A stretch of 64,000 nucleotides of DNA from LW23 sp041287705 (GCA_041287705.1 JBGGNE010000021.1:1-64000); one strand, 5' to 3'. Shown: positions 16,702 to 26,051, counted from the stretch's first letter. Made by a program: numbers and translations. Notes: a model not told the origin generated them from the sequence alone.

Positions 16702-17454
16702 ATGATGTCCGGCATTGATTGGAAGCTGGCGGGTAACCTGGCGATCCGCGGCAAGTTTGCCACCATCCTGCGTATCGCCGGCAGCAAGCTGGAGGCGTAC
16801 CGGGTGGAAGATCGCCCCGCCATGGAACGCATGAACGAGGTCTGCTTCGGCTTCTCCAAGCCGGTGCACTGGAACTTCTTTCGCTGGGTGATGCGTACCC
16901 ATCCCTGCCCGCGCATTCTCAATCTGGGAGTATATCAGGGCCGCGACATTGCCTATATGGCCCACGCCAAACTGGCGGCTCTGACCAGCGAAACACCCAA
17001 CGCCGCGTTCACTGATCCCGAGTGGAGCATCATCGGAGTGGATATTTTTGACGGAGATGAGTCTGCTTCAACCGCTCCCGGTGAACCGGCCTCCCCCGGT
17101 CAGCAATTTGAAGGAGTTGCGCGCCCGCGCCTTTCGCTGGCCGAGAATAATCTTCGCAAAGCCGGGGTGGAAGATGGGCGTGTTAAACTGCTGCGCGACA
17201 CAGACGTCAATTATCTGCGCACCAGCCCGCGCCAGTACGACTTTATTTATGTGGATACGTCGCACTACTACAAGGATACGCTGGACCTGCTGGAGCTGGC
17301 GCGCGCGCGTCTGGCCCCTGGCGGCATGATTGCGGGGGACGACTACTTTGACCTGGGCCCATGGGGCGTGGAGTCCGCGGTGAAGAAGAGTTTTCGTCAG
17401 CACAAAGTCTTTGGCGGGTACATATGGTATGCCGCAAAAGAGGACTTTAATTAA
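16702..17454 (+). CDS. Class I SAM-dependent methyltransferase (Methyltransf_24-like)
   Basis: A 250-residue cytosolic protein with a Rossmann methyltransferase core. The SAM loop is RILNLGVYQGRDIAYM, an acidic residue ends strand 2 (IIGVDIFDGDE), and the later strands read QYDFIYVDTSHYYKDTLDLL and LAPGGMIAGDDYF. The last two are typical of Methyltransf_24 enzymes, often found with glycan or small-molecule pathways. The substrate is unknown. ATG 16702 is followed at once by a second ATG (16705). A strong terminator follows at 17567, so it is a single-gene unit. Confidence 0.75.
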   Translation: MMSGIDWKLAGNLAIRGKFATILRIAGSKLEAYRVEDRPAMERMNEVCFGFSKPVHWNFFRWVMRTHPCPRILNLGVYQGRDIAYMAHAKLAALTSETPNAAFTDPEWSIIGVDIFDGDESASTAPGEPASPGQQFEGVARPRLSLAENNLRKAGVEDGRVKLLRDTDVNYLRTSPRQYDFIYVDTSHYYKDTLDLLELARARLAPGGMIAGDDYFDLGPWGVESAVKKSFRQHKVFGGYIWYAAKEDFN

Positions 17455-17566
17455 GGCGGCGGCCAGGGAATCGAGAAATAATTCAAGTTCCGATAAAATC
17501 TTTTGAACATTCGGCGCGCCGTTCGGTCTTACTTATTAGGTTTGGTATTCTCCTCCTGTTAGGCAG

Positions 17567-17602
17567 CAAGCGGCACCTTTGGTCGGGTGCCGCTTGTTTT
17601 TT
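17567..17602 (+). terminator. Rho-independent terminator after the methyltransferase gene
   Basis: The arms CAAGCGGCACC and GGTGCCGCTTG are perfectly complementary (11 bp, 8-base loop) and are followed by TTTTTT. It separates the methyltransferase gene from the Wsp-like cluster. Confidence 0.92.
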
Positions 17603-17731
17603 GCCCATATGAGTAAGAAATTTCTGATAATGGGCAGAACCGCGAATGTTTTCACGCGAAATCTGTAAAAAATCCGCCCCAGAACGCCTTTTCTGCTGCC
17701 CATCGATCATTTTTGGGTGTATGCTCCCAAC

Positions 17732-18457
17732 ATGAGCCAGAGCGACAGCGATCTCTCCAACGATGCGGCGACCGGCGCACCCGTCTTTGTGCCACCGCCT
17801 TTTTGCTGGAGCAACATAGGGGTGGAAGGCGATGCCACCTGCCCCGAGCTCAACGCCATGTTGCACTGTCGCAACTGCCCCGTCTTTGCCAGGGCGGGCC
17901 GCGAACTCCTGGATCGCCCAGCCCCGGACGGCTACCTGCTGCAGTGGGTGACGCTGCTCTCCGAGCCCAAGGAAACGCGGGTACGTGCGCTTCGCCAGAT
18001 CATGCTGTTCCGCCTGGGCAGCGAATGGCTGGCCATGTGCGCCACGGCGTTTCGCGAAGCGATGGACCGCACGGAAGTTCGCCGCATTCCGCACCGCACT
18101 ACTGATGTACTGCTGGGACTGGTAAACGTGCGCGGTGAAGTCCAGATCTGCTTTTCCATGGCGCGGCTGCTCGGTATTGAGGAAGCGCCGGTGGATGAAC
18201 GCAAGGTTAAGATGAGCTACACGATTTATAAGCGTCTGGCTGTCGCCAACAAAGAGGGCCATACGTGGGTGTTCCCGGTCGATGAGTTTTACGGCGTGAT
18301 GGAGCTGGATGAAGCTGAGGACCTGCGGCCTGTGCCTGTCACTGTCGCAAAGTCGCACGTCTCTTTCAGCCGTGGAATGTTTACGTATGAAAAGCAGAAC
18401 GTGTCTCTGCTGGATGACGACCTTGTCTTTTATCAGTTGCGTAAGAATCACATGTAG
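17732..18457 (+). CDS. CheW-like adaptor of the WspD type
   Basis: A 241-residue cytosolic adaptor. The N-terminus has a Cys-rich block (CWSNIGVEGDATCPEL ... CRNCPVFARAGRELLDRP), a mark of WspD-type CheW proteins. A CheW beta-barrel follows: ALRQIMLFRLGSEWLAMCA, VLLGLVNVRGEVQICFSMARLL, HTWVFPVDEFYGVMELD. CheW proteins couple a chemoreceptor to CheA. It is the first gene of a plus-strand cluster with a CheA-receiver, CheB and a response regulator. GTG 17717 is an alternative start. The partner receptor (WspA-like) and CheR are not in the window. Confidence 0.85.
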   Translation: MSQSDSDLSNDAATGAPVFVPPPFCWSNIGVEGDATCPELNAMLHCRNCPVFARAGRELLDRPAPDGYLLQWVTLLSEPKETRVRALRQIMLFRLGSEWLAMCATAFREAMDRTEVRRIPHRTTDVLLGLVNVRGEVQICFSMARLLGIEEAPVDERKVKMSYTIYKRLAVANKEGHTWVFPVDEFYGVMELDEAEDLRPVPVTVAKSHVSFSRGMFTYEKQNVSLLDDDLVFYQLRKNHM

Positions 18458-18527
18458 ACGCGTCTATCCTGTCCGGCTTTTGCCTCTTCCTTCGTTGTAT
18501 TTAACTTTTACCTGAACTTTAACGGCA

Positions 18528-21500
18528 TTGAGCACCTACTCCTCATCCTCTTCTTCGTCCATGGGCGGTGATGACTCGTCCGGATTTTCCATGCTGGAGC
18601 TCTTTCGTGCCGAAGCAGAAGGCCAGACACAGACGCTGAGCGAGGGCCTGGTAGCGCTGGAGACAGATCCGAATCCCGGCGCTCTTCTTGCCGAAATGAT
18701 GCGCGCGGCCCACTCTCTGAAAGGCGCCGCCCGCATTGTGGGGCTGTTGCCGGCGGAAAGCGTGGCTCACGTCATGGAGGACGTGTTTGTTGCCGCACAG
18801 GATGGGGCTGTAACCCTGGGGCCGGCCCAGGTGGATGATCTGCTGGTTGCCGTGGATTTTCTGACCAAACTTCGCACACTACAGGAGCACGAAATCGAAA
18901 GCTGGAAGGCGAGCGTCACGGGCGAAGTCGCTGTGTTGGAAGCCCGCCTGAAAGGCCTGCTGGAGTCCGATTCAGCCGCCACATCTCAAAGCCAGCGTGT
19001 CCTGGCCAAACAGCGTGAAGCAATTCAGGCGAAGGAACACGCGGAGTCGGAAGTGCCGCCGGAGAATGCTGCGGATACAACGTCTTGGGAACCAGTTCCG
19101 GAATCCCCCGTATCGCTGGCAACTCCCGCGATTGCCGGGGGAGATAATCGCGACAATGCGCTGGAGAGCGGTGAATTCTCTCTGATGGGGCTTTTCCGTG
19201 AAGAGCTGTTGAAGCACTCGACAAAGCTGGCGGAATGCATCCGCCTGTCGGATGAAGCGCACGATCCGTTGCATGCCGGCGATCAAGGCCTGGGCAAACG
19301 GGATATCGCGCTGCAACAGGAGATGATTCATGCCGCAGCAGCCATAAAGGCCTCGGCCCAGATTGTGGAGTTTGTTGAAGTGCAGGAGCTTGCGGGATCC
19401 ATGGAGCAGGGACTGACGCGCTGGAAGGCCGCGGGGCTGGATCTGGCTGCGCAACGAGCCACATTGGTTAGAATGGCGCTTCAGTTCCTCCAGGAGATCG
19501 CCAAATGCAAGGATGCCGACATGGGTGCGCTTGTGGAGAAGAAACGCGCTGCCATGACGGAAGTGGCCCATCGCCTGCGAACGCCACAGACTGACTCCCG
19601 GCCGTCAGAGTCGAATCCTGCTTCCGCTAAAGCCCCCTCCAAAGTAGCAGCGCCTGCTTCTGCCACGACTTCCCCTGCTCCCATTCCCGTTCGCGCCCCG
19701 CCCTCCATAGTACAGGCATTAAAGGTAAAGGCAACCGCCGCCGCAGGCGCTCCCAGCAGACAGGAGGCAGTCGGATCCCAGCAGCATCCCCATCATGCGG
19801 CAGGCCCACAGTCGATTGCCGCACAGCATCTTAACCGAATCTCAACAGAGACGCGCGATACGCACTCACGGGAAGTCGCCGCTGCAATGGCCCCGCGTAA
19901 CGAGGCTACAGTGCGCATTTCGGCGGATTTGCTGTCCAGCCTTACCGGTCTGGCAGCGGAAATACTGGTCGGTGCGCGGCAGTTGGAGCCTCTGGCAGCG
20001 CGGCTTACAGCTTTTCGCCAGGAGCAGATTCGCCTCGCTTCACTTCTGGCTCGCATTCAGTCCGGAATGGTGACGAGCGAAGGCGTGAAGATGGGGCTCA
20101 CTCCGGGAGAACAGTCTGCCAACGGACTGGTCCAGGAAGCGAACGGTACGGAGGAGCAATCCTACTATTCAGGTCGTGAGAAAGGGACTTCATATGTCCC
20201 TTCATTCACTTCCGCGACATCAGCCCCCTCGCAAGGGACTTTTTCACCCGAATCCGCCGCATGGTTCGCCGCCGAAGGCAAAATGGATGGGGTGGGAGGC
20301 ATGCCAGGCAATACCATCACCAGCATGGGTGAAGGAACCGCTTTTCTGCCTCCGTTGCCTGGTTTTCCAGGCTCGCATGATTCAGGTTCCGCGCACAATT
20401 TCAGCTCAGGTGCATCAGCCAGTGCTTCGGTATCCTCAGTATCTACGGCCGCTTCCGCGGATTCAAGCGCGTTGGGGGCTCCCATTAACATGCGCGGGCC
20501 TCGCGGCTATCTGATCGCGGAGCTTACGCGGACCATGAACGCCAATAATGAGATTCTGGCGGCCTGGATGCAGGAGTTCCAGGTCTATATGCATCGTTTT
20601 GGCAATACGGCAGATCGCCTGTATCAGGACGCCCTGGCCACCCGTATGCGCCCCTTTGGTGATGGCACGCATGGTTTCCCCCGGCTGGTTCGCGACCTTG
20701 CCCGCCAGCTTGGGAAGAAAGTGCGCATGCAGATTCTGGGCGAGGAAACCAAGGTGGATCGCGAAATCCTGGAGAAACTGGAAGCTCCCCTCACCCATTT
20801 GATCCGTAACGCTCTGGATCACGGTTTTGAAACTCCTGAAGAACGCCTCGCTCTTGGCAAGTCCGAGGAAGGCATGTTGCGCCTGGAAGCCCGTCACAGA
20901 GGCGGCGTGCTTGTCGTCACCCTGACAGATGATGGCCATGGCATCAATATCAACAGCCTGCGCGCCAAGGTGGTAGAGCGCGGACTGGAGACAGCCGAGG
21001 TGGTCTCGCGTCTAAGCGAAGCCGAGGTCATGGAGTTTCTGTTCCTCCCGGGCTTTTCGACTGCCGAGAAGGTAACCGATGTCTCCGGGCGCGGCATTGG
21101 TCTGGATGTCGTCCGGCATGTAGTGCAGGTGGCGGGCGGTTCGGTCAATGTCCACGCCAAGGAAAACGCCGGCTGCACTTTCCAGATCAGCGTTCCGATT
21201 ACGCGCTCGGTGATTAAAGCACTGCTGGTACGTGTGGCGGATGAACCTTACGCCCTGCCGCTGGCTCGTATAGATAAGACGGCGCGGGTACGACAGTCAG
21301 AGCTTGGCTCCATGGAAGGCCGCCTCTATCTGAACTGCGCTTATTACGGGAATGTAGGTCTCGTGTCTGCCCAGGAGATCTTCAAGCTGCCGGCCAATCT
21401 GCCGCCGCAGGCCAGCGCCGACGTCAACATCGTGGTAATCAGCGATCGCATGAACCGATACGGGCTGGTGGTGGACGAGTTTATCGGTGCCCGTGATCTG

Positions 21501-22058
21501 GTAGTCCGACCGCTGGACGCCCGACTGGGCAAGGTGCCGGATATCAGCGCAGCCAGCGTGATGGATGACGGCAAGATCGCACTGGTGGTGGATGTGGACG
21601 ACGTAGTGCGATCCATCGACAGCATGCTGAGCGGCGGCGGATTGCGCAAAGTACACCAGGCGGAGGCGATTGCGGCTCCCAAAGCTCGACGAATCCTGGT
21701 CGTCGATGACTCCTTTACGGTGCGGGAAGTGGAACGTCGTCTGCTGGAAAGTCATGGCTACACCGTGGAGGTGGCTGTCGATGGAATGGAAGGCTGGAAC
21801 GCGGTGCGCAGCTCAAATTTTGATCTGCTGATCACCGATGTGGATATGCCGCGCATGACGGGTATTGATTTAGTGCGCAATATAAAAGAGGATAACCGCC
21901 TGAAACAGCTCCCCGTCATGATTGTCAGCTACAAGGATCGCGATGCCGACCGCAAGGAAGGCTTCGAAGCGGGCGCTGATTATTATTTCCCGAAGAGCAG
22001 CTTCCACGACGCCCGACTGGTCAATGCCGTGGAAGATCTGATAGGTAAGGCGGTATAA
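18528..22058 (+). CDS. Hybrid chemosensory histidine kinase CheA-receiver (WspE-like)
   Basis: A 1176-residue kinase. Domains in order: HPt (AAHSLKGAARIV, phospho-His62); a second HPt-like unit, near residues 220-320, where the His position is Ala (AAAAIKASAQIV), so it should not be phosphorylated; a long Pro/Ala/Ser-rich linker; the dimer and ATPase domains (HLIRNALDHGFETPEER, LTDDGHGI, GRGIGLDVVRH); a CheW-like domain; and a C-terminal receiver (RRILVVDDSF, phospho-Asp1104 in LLITDVDMPRM). The fused receiver is the WspE layout. The track-start is TTG 18528; ATG 18561 is a good alternative and lies just before the HPt. It follows the CheW gene by 70 bases. It should phosphorylate its own receiver, CheB and the downstream REC-PP2C protein. 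Confidence 0.92.
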   Translation: MSTYSSSSSSSMGGDDSSGFSMLELFRAEAEGQTQTLSEGLVALETDPNPGALLAEMMRAAHSLKGAARIVGLLPAESVAHVMEDVFVAAQDGAVTLGPAQVDDLLVAVDFLTKLRTLQEHEIESWKASVTGEVAVLEARLKGLLESDSAATSQSQRVLAKQREAIQAKEHAESEVPPENAADTTSWEPVPESPVSLATPAIAGGDNRDNALESGEFSLMGLFREELLKHSTKLAECIRLSDEAHDPLHAGDQGLGKRDIALQQEMIHAAAAIKASAQIVEFVEVQELAGSMEQGLTRWKAAGLDLAAQRATLVRMALQFLQEIAKCKDADMGALVEKKRAAMTEVAHRLRTPQTDSRPSESNPASAKAPSKVAAPASATTSPAPIPVRAPPSIVQALKVKATAAAGAPSRQEAVGSQQHPHHAAGPQSIAAQHLNRISTETRDTHSREVAAAMAPRNEATVRISADLLSSLTGLAAEILVGARQLEPLAARLTAFRQEQIRLASLLARIQSGMVTSEGVKMGLTPGEQSANGLVQEANGTEEQSYYSGREKGTSYVPSFTSATSAPSQGTFSPESAAWFAAEGKMDGVGGMPGNTITSMGEGTAFLPPLPGFPGSHDSGSAHNFSSGASASASVSSVSTAASADSSALGAPINMRGPRGYLIAELTRTMNANNEILAAWMQEFQVYMHRFGNTADRLYQDALATRMRPFGDGTHGFPRLVRDLARQLGKKVRMQILGEETKVDREILEKLEAPLTHLIRNALDHGFETPEERLALGKSEEGMLRLEARHRGGVLVVTLTDDGHGININSLRAKVVERGLETAEVVSRLSEAEVMEFLFLPGFSTAEKVTDVSGRGIGLDVVRHVVQVAGGSVNVHAKENAGCTFQISVPITRSVIKALLVRVADEPYALPLARIDKTARVRQSELGSMEGRLYLNCAYYGNVGLVSAQEIFKLPANLPPQASADVNIVVISDRMNRYGLVVDEFIGARDLVVRPLDARLGKVPDISAASVMDDGKIALVVDVDDVVRSIDSMLSGGGLRKVHQAEAIAAPKARRILVVDDSFTVREVERRLLESHGYTVEVAVDGMEGWNAVRSSNFDLLITDVDMPRMTGIDLVRNIKEDNRLKQLPVMIVSYKDRDADRKEGFEAGADYYFPKSSFHDARLVNAVEDLIGKAV

Positions 22059-22182
22059 GCTGCCCAGCCGCCAGGCGCCACGGTTGCTGCTTCGGCAAAA
22101 TCTGTCGCCCATTCGTTCCTTCACTTTCCACCATGCCCATGTTCTTCTCTCACCCGAAAGCGCCCCGCCCGCTCCGATCCGA

Positions 22183-23223
22183 ATGAAGGTAGCCATTGTA
22201 AATGACATGGCTTTTGCCGTCGAGGCACTGCGCCGCGTGGTGGCCGCCACACCGCACTACCGATTGATATGGACCGCCCACGACGGTGCAGAAGCCGTGG
22301 AGAAATGCCGTGCCGAGCGGCCGGACATGATCCTGATGGACCTGATCATGCCGACCATGGACGGAGTGGAAGCCACGCGCCGCATCATGCGGGAGTCGCC
22401 TTGCACCATCCTGATTGTCACCGCCACCGTGGACCGTAATACAGCCCGCGTGTACGACGCGCTGGGGTACGGTGCCGCGGACGCCGTTGATACACCCACG
22501 CTCGACTTTGATGGCAGCATGGAGGGGGCCGCGCAGCTCATCCGCAAAATGGACAGCCTGCGTATACTGGCCTCGAGCGGCGACGCGATTGCCCAGCGCA
22601 CCCGCCTGATGAAAGGTTCTCGCCGCCTCAGCGCGGCGACACCGCAGTTCCCCATCCTTGTCGTGGGTTCTTCGACTGGCGGACCGCAGGCGCTCGCTTC
22701 GATCTTTTCGGCACTGCCGCGCGATTTCCCTGCTGCAATCGCTGTCACCCAGCATGTGGATCACCACTTTGTGGATGGACTGGTGCACTGGCTGCAGGAT
22801 CAGTCACAGCTCCGTATTCAGATGGCCAACCCAGGTGACGCGCTTGAGCCGGGAAAGGTCCTGGTTGCGTCGCGCGAGGAGCACCTGGCTATTCGCTCGG
22901 ACCGGACGGTCTATTATACCGGCGAGCCTTCAGAAACGCCATATCGACCCAGTGTCGATGTGCTTTTTCGCAGCGCTGCCTCCTGCCGCGGCACCCGGTT
23001 GTGCGGAGTGCTGCTGACCGGCATGGGCAAAGACGGCGCTGCCGGTCTGCTGGACCTGAAGCGCGCCAATGCCTTCACGATAGCGCAGGACGAGGAAAGC
23101 TGTGTGGTGTACGGTATGCCGCGGGCAGCTGTGGAAATGGGCGCCGCGAAGGAAGTGCTGTCCCTCGACCGGATTTCCGCACGCCTGATGCGTTGGGCGG
23201 AAAACACCCTTGTCGGGGAATAA
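22183..23223 (+). CDS. cheB: CheB/WspF-type chemoreceptor glutamate methylesterase
   Basis: A 346-residue two-domain protein. The receiver (MKVAIVNDMAFAVEALRRVV; phospho-Asp53 in MILMDLIMPTMDG) controls a C-terminal methylesterase with the Ser of VVGSSTGGPQAL, the His of VTQHVDHHF and the Asp of GVLLTGMGKDGAAGLL. It removes methyl groups from chemoreceptor glutamates and resets signalling. In Wsp systems the homologue, WspF, is a negative regulator. The start at ATG 22183 puts the receiver at the N-terminus; the frame opens 33 codons earlier but that part is not conserved. No methyltransferase CheR is nearby. Confidence 0.92.
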   Translation: MKVAIVNDMAFAVEALRRVVAATPHYRLIWTAHDGAEAVEKCRAERPDMILMDLIMPTMDGVEATRRIMRESPCTILIVTATVDRNTARVYDALGYGAADAVDTPTLDFDGSMEGAAQLIRKMDSLRILASSGDAIAQRTRLMKGSRRLSAATPQFPILVVGSSTGGPQALASIFSALPRDFPAAIAVTQHVDHHFVDGLVHWLQDQSQLRIQMANPGDALEPGKVLVASREEHLAIRSDRTVYYTGEPSETPYRPSVDVLFRSAASCRGTRLCGVLLTGMGKDGAAGLLDLKRANAFTIAQDEESCVVYGMPRAAVEMGAAKEVLSLDRISARLMRWAENTLVGE

Positions 23224-23274
23224 AAATTACGCTAAATGCTTTAGCAGCACCTATTTTATTACGATATTAAGTTT

Positions 23275-23439
23275 AGGAGTCGCTGCCGAATAACCTATAG
23301 AACTTGGAGTGATGATTTTGAGATGAGAGCAAGGCGGGATGAAGGGAGTGCATGAGAATAACGCTCGACCTGAATTCCAACGAAGCTATCGCTCAAAAGC
23401 GACGCTCCAAGTCCTATAGGTTATTCGGCAGCGACTCCT
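23275..23439. repeat. 165-bp palindromic repeat element, copy 2
   Basis: Begins AGGAGTCGCTGCCGAATAAC and ends with its exact complement. The outer 26 bases at each end pair perfectly. The core (TTTTGAGATGAGAGCAAGGC ... TCGCTCAAAA) matches copies 1 and 3, but the arms are different in sequence while still self-complementary. It lies between cheB and the REC-PP2C gene and could attenuate or protect the transcript of this cluster. Confidence 0.92.
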
Positions 23440-23494
23440 TAGCGGCGTTAAATAGAATTATCTTTCTCACTGCAACATTATCTCACAACAAACT

Positions 23495-24715
23495 GTGAAA
23501 ACTGATCCTCTTCCCGCTACACCGCGCAGTGAGTTCCGCCAGCATGCCATTAAGGTATTTCTTATTGATGATCAGCTGCTGATTGGCGAGGCGGTGCGCC
23601 GCATGCTGGCCGGAGAGCCAGGCATTGAGTTTAAATTCTGTAGCGACCCCGCCAAAGCAGAAGCCATGGCCGTAGAGTTTCAACCCACGCTTATCCTGCT
23701 GGATCTGGTAATGCCAGGCATTGATGGCCTGACCATGGTAAAGACATTTCGTGCCAATCCCGAAACACTGCAGATACCGCTCATTGTGCTCAGCGCCAAG
23801 GAAGAGCCCAAGATCAAAGCCGAAGCATTCGCCATCGGAGCTAACGACTACCTGGTGAAGCTGCCTGACAAGATTGAGCTGATAGCGCGTATTCGATATC
23901 ACTCCAATGCTTACATCACCCTTCTCCAGCGCAATGAAGCCTATGAGGCCCTGATGTGCAGCCAGCGCGCCCTTGCCGCGGAGCTTCAGGAAGCCGCCGA
24001 ATACGTACGCTCGCTGTTGCCCGCGCCGATGATAGGGTCCATCACCACATCGTGGAAGTTTTTCTCCTCCACAAGCCTGGGTGGCGATGCTTTTGGCTAC
24101 CATTGGCTGGATGATGACAATTTTGCAATTTTTCTTCTGGATGTGTGCGGACATGGCGTGGGCGCTGCCCTCCTCAGCGTTTCCATCATGAATTCCATCA
24201 AGACACGGCCTCTTCTGACCGTGGATTTTCATCAGCCCAATCAGGTGCTGAAGGCGTTAAATGCCGCCTACCCCATGGAAAAGAACAATAACATGTACTT
24301 TACCATGTGGTATGGAGTTTATAACAAGACGAGCCGCAAGCTGACCTACAGCACGGGCGGCCATCCACCCGCTGTGATGATTTCAGGCAATCCGGGCACT
24401 CAGGGTGACGGCCCCAGCCATATCGAAATGCTTCGCACGAGGGGTATGATGATCGGCGCCCTGATGATCTCCGACTTTGAGAACGACGAGACGGAAATCC
24501 CGGCCGGCGCGCGTCTTTTTGTCTTTAGCGATGGGGCCTACGAAGTTAAACGTCCCGGTCGAGAGATGATGGAGCTGGATGAACTGGTCGAAATCCTGGT
24601 TCCGGACCCCGGCGACAGCACCAAACTGGACATGGTTGTCGACGAAGTAAGGCGCCAGCAGGGCCACGATAATTTTGTTGACGACTTCTCTCTGCTCGAA
24701 ATTCGATTCGAATAG
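23495..24715 (+). CDS. Response regulator with WspR-like receiver and PP2C (SpoIIE-type) phosphatase
   Basis: A 406-residue protein. The receiver (FLIDDQLLIGEAVRRMLAGE; phospho-Asp in ILLDLVMPGIDGL; IVLSAKEEPKIKAEAF; NDYLVKLPDKIELIARIRYH) and the linker with LLQRNEAYEAL closely resemble the receiver and linker of the diguanylate cyclase WspR. Instead of GGDEF, the C-terminus is a SpoIIE-type PP2C domain: LGGDAFGYHWLDDDNFAIFLLDVCGHGVGAALLS, STGGHPPAVM, LFVFSDGAYEVKRPG and DDFSLLEI. It should be the phosphorylated output of this cluster and dephosphorylate a Ser/Thr-phosphoprotein, such as an anti-anti-sigma factor. The repeat at 23275 lies just upstream, and the ankyrin gene follows by 35 bases. 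Confidence 0.9.
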   Translation: MKTDPLPATPRSEFRQHAIKVFLIDDQLLIGEAVRRMLAGEPGIEFKFCSDPAKAEAMAVEFQPTLILLDLVMPGIDGLTMVKTFRANPETLQIPLIVLSAKEEPKIKAEAFAIGANDYLVKLPDKIELIARIRYHSNAYITLLQRNEAYEALMCSQRALAAELQEAAEYVRSLLPAPMIGSITTSWKFFSSTSLGGDAFGYHWLDDDNFAIFLLDVCGHGVGAALLSVSIMNSIKTRPLLTVDFHQPNQVLKALNAAYPMEKNNNMYFTMWYGVYNKTSRKLTYSTGGHPPAVMISGNPGTQGDGPSHIEMLRTRGMMIGALMISDFENDETEIPAGARLFVFSDGAYEVKRPGREMMELDELVEILVPDPGDSTKLDMVVDEVRRQQGHDNFVDDFSLLEIRFE

Positions 24716-24750
24716 TGAGATAGTAGTAGCAAAAATAGGGAGAAGATAAC

Positions 24751-25152
24751 ATGACCACAAATGACAATCAGTTTATCGATCTTATCCAGCTACTACTAAG
24801 TGATACAGAGAAAGAAGCCGCAGTCGTTTTATTAAAAGAACAACCAGAGCTGCTCGAAGCAAGGAACTCGCGTGGGATGACGGCGCTTATGGAAGTGAGC
24901 CTGCTGGGAAATGCGGAAGCCGCTGAATTTCTCATCCAGAGCGGCGCGCAGGTGAACGCCAAATCGGACAAAGAAGGCCGCACCGCGATGCACTTTGCCG
25001 CCGAGCATGGCCATGTGGATGCGTACTGCATCCTTAAAGACAATGGCGGCGATGATACGCAGCCGGATATCAAACGCGATACGCCCCGCAATGTGCTGGA
25101 TTGGTATTTCTCCCCCGTAGGCTCCGCCATGCGGGCCGCCAGGGAGAAATAG
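24751..25152 (+). CDS. Small ankyrin-repeat protein
   Basis: A 133-residue soluble protein with about three ankyrin repeats: LLEARNSRGMTALMEVSLLGNAE, FLIQSGAQVNAKSDKEGRTAM, HFAAEHGHVDAYCILKDNGGD. Ankyrin repeats bind proteins, so it may be a partner of the REC-PP2C phosphatase, 35 bases upstream on the same strand. A Shine-Dalgarno-like AGGGAG precedes the ATG. The function is not otherwise evident. Confidence 0.82.
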   Translation: MTTNDNQFIDLIQLLLSDTEKEAAVVLLKEQPELLEARNSRGMTALMEVSLLGNAEAAEFLIQSGAQVNAKSDKEGRTAMHFAAEHGHVDAYCILKDNGGDDTQPDIKRDTPRNVLDWYFSPVGSAMRAAREK

Positions 25153-25211
25153 CCTGCCGCCTTTCGCACGGTGACATACGCCACCGTTCTGCGCCTTCTG
25201 GATCATTTCGC

Positions 25212-26051
25212 TCAGTTCCTCGACCGATATCGCCCTGGCGCCATGTGATGTTCGCGACGGAAAACTGTAGAGAAATAGTATTCGTCGTTAAACCCGCACT
25301 GACGCGCGACCTGCTTTAGCGGAACGCGGGAATTGACGAGCAGACTCCTCGCACGTTCCATACGCACATCGGTCAGATAGGCGATCATCGATTTGCCGTG
25401 CACTTCCTTGAAGAGATGGCGTAAGTGATTCGAGCTGAGACCTATGTGCCCGGCTACTTCTTCCAGCGAGGCGATAGTTTCGAAATTCCGGCGTATGTAG
25501 TTCTCCGCAAGCTTCACATACGCTTCCGCGGGTGAACACCTGCCAACATCCTCGCGGGTCGTGGCAGCCTGTATGGCATGCAATACCGCAGCCGTCGCGC
25601 GCATGTTCAGAATTCCCTGCTCCACCGGCCCTACGCGTGCATGGCCACGAGAAAGTGCCACGAATTCCGCGGCTACATCCGCATCGGCCAGCAAAGGCAG
25701 ACAAAGTCCGCCGTGCACTATCGGCGGGGCACCCGGCGGAAGTTCAAGCTGAAGGCACAGATCATCGCCGGCGGTGACCATGGTCTGGTCATGCATCTCC
25801 TCCGGAGCGTAAAGAATAACGCAGCCTTCCTGAAAAGGCATTTCGCGACCACTTGCAACCCGGGTAACGCCGTGCCCGGTAGGGTGATACACCGCCTCCA
25901 GCCCACGATGACTGTGCATGGGGCAGTAGCTGTTTCGGGGGATGGAATGACGTACGCTGGTGACGAACGACAACGGCGGCTGACTGATTTGATCCCGTAG
26001 AAACGAGCTCCAGCTTCGAGAGGCTTCAGAAGGAGCGATGCTGGTTGTCAT
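25212..26051 (-). CDS. AraC-family transcriptional regulator
   Basis: A 279-residue regulator with an N-terminal cupin sensor (RNSYCPMHSHRGLEAVYHPTGHG, VILYAPEEMHDQ) and a C-terminal AraC DNA-binding domain with two helix-turn-helix units (ASLEEVAGHIGLSSNHLRHLF; PLKQVARQCGFNDEYYFSTVF) and MAPGRYR. It is divergent from the dehydrogenase/isomerase operon, whose first ATG is 125 bases away, and likely activates it in response to a sugar or sugar acid. Confidence 0.9.
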   Translation of the reverse strand: MTTSIAPSEASRSWSSFLRDQISQPPLSFVTSVRHSIPRNSYCPMHSHRGLEAVYHPTGHGVTRVASGREMPFQEGCVILYAPEEMHDQTMVTAGDDLCLQLELPPGAPPIVHGGLCLPLLADADVAAEFVALSRGHARVGPVEQGILNMRATAAVLHAIQAATTREDVGRCSPAEAYVKLAENYIRRNFETIASLEEVAGHIGLSSNHLRHLFKEVHGKSMIAYLTDVRMERARSLLVNSRVPLKQVARQCGFNDEYYFSTVFRREHHMAPGRYRSRN

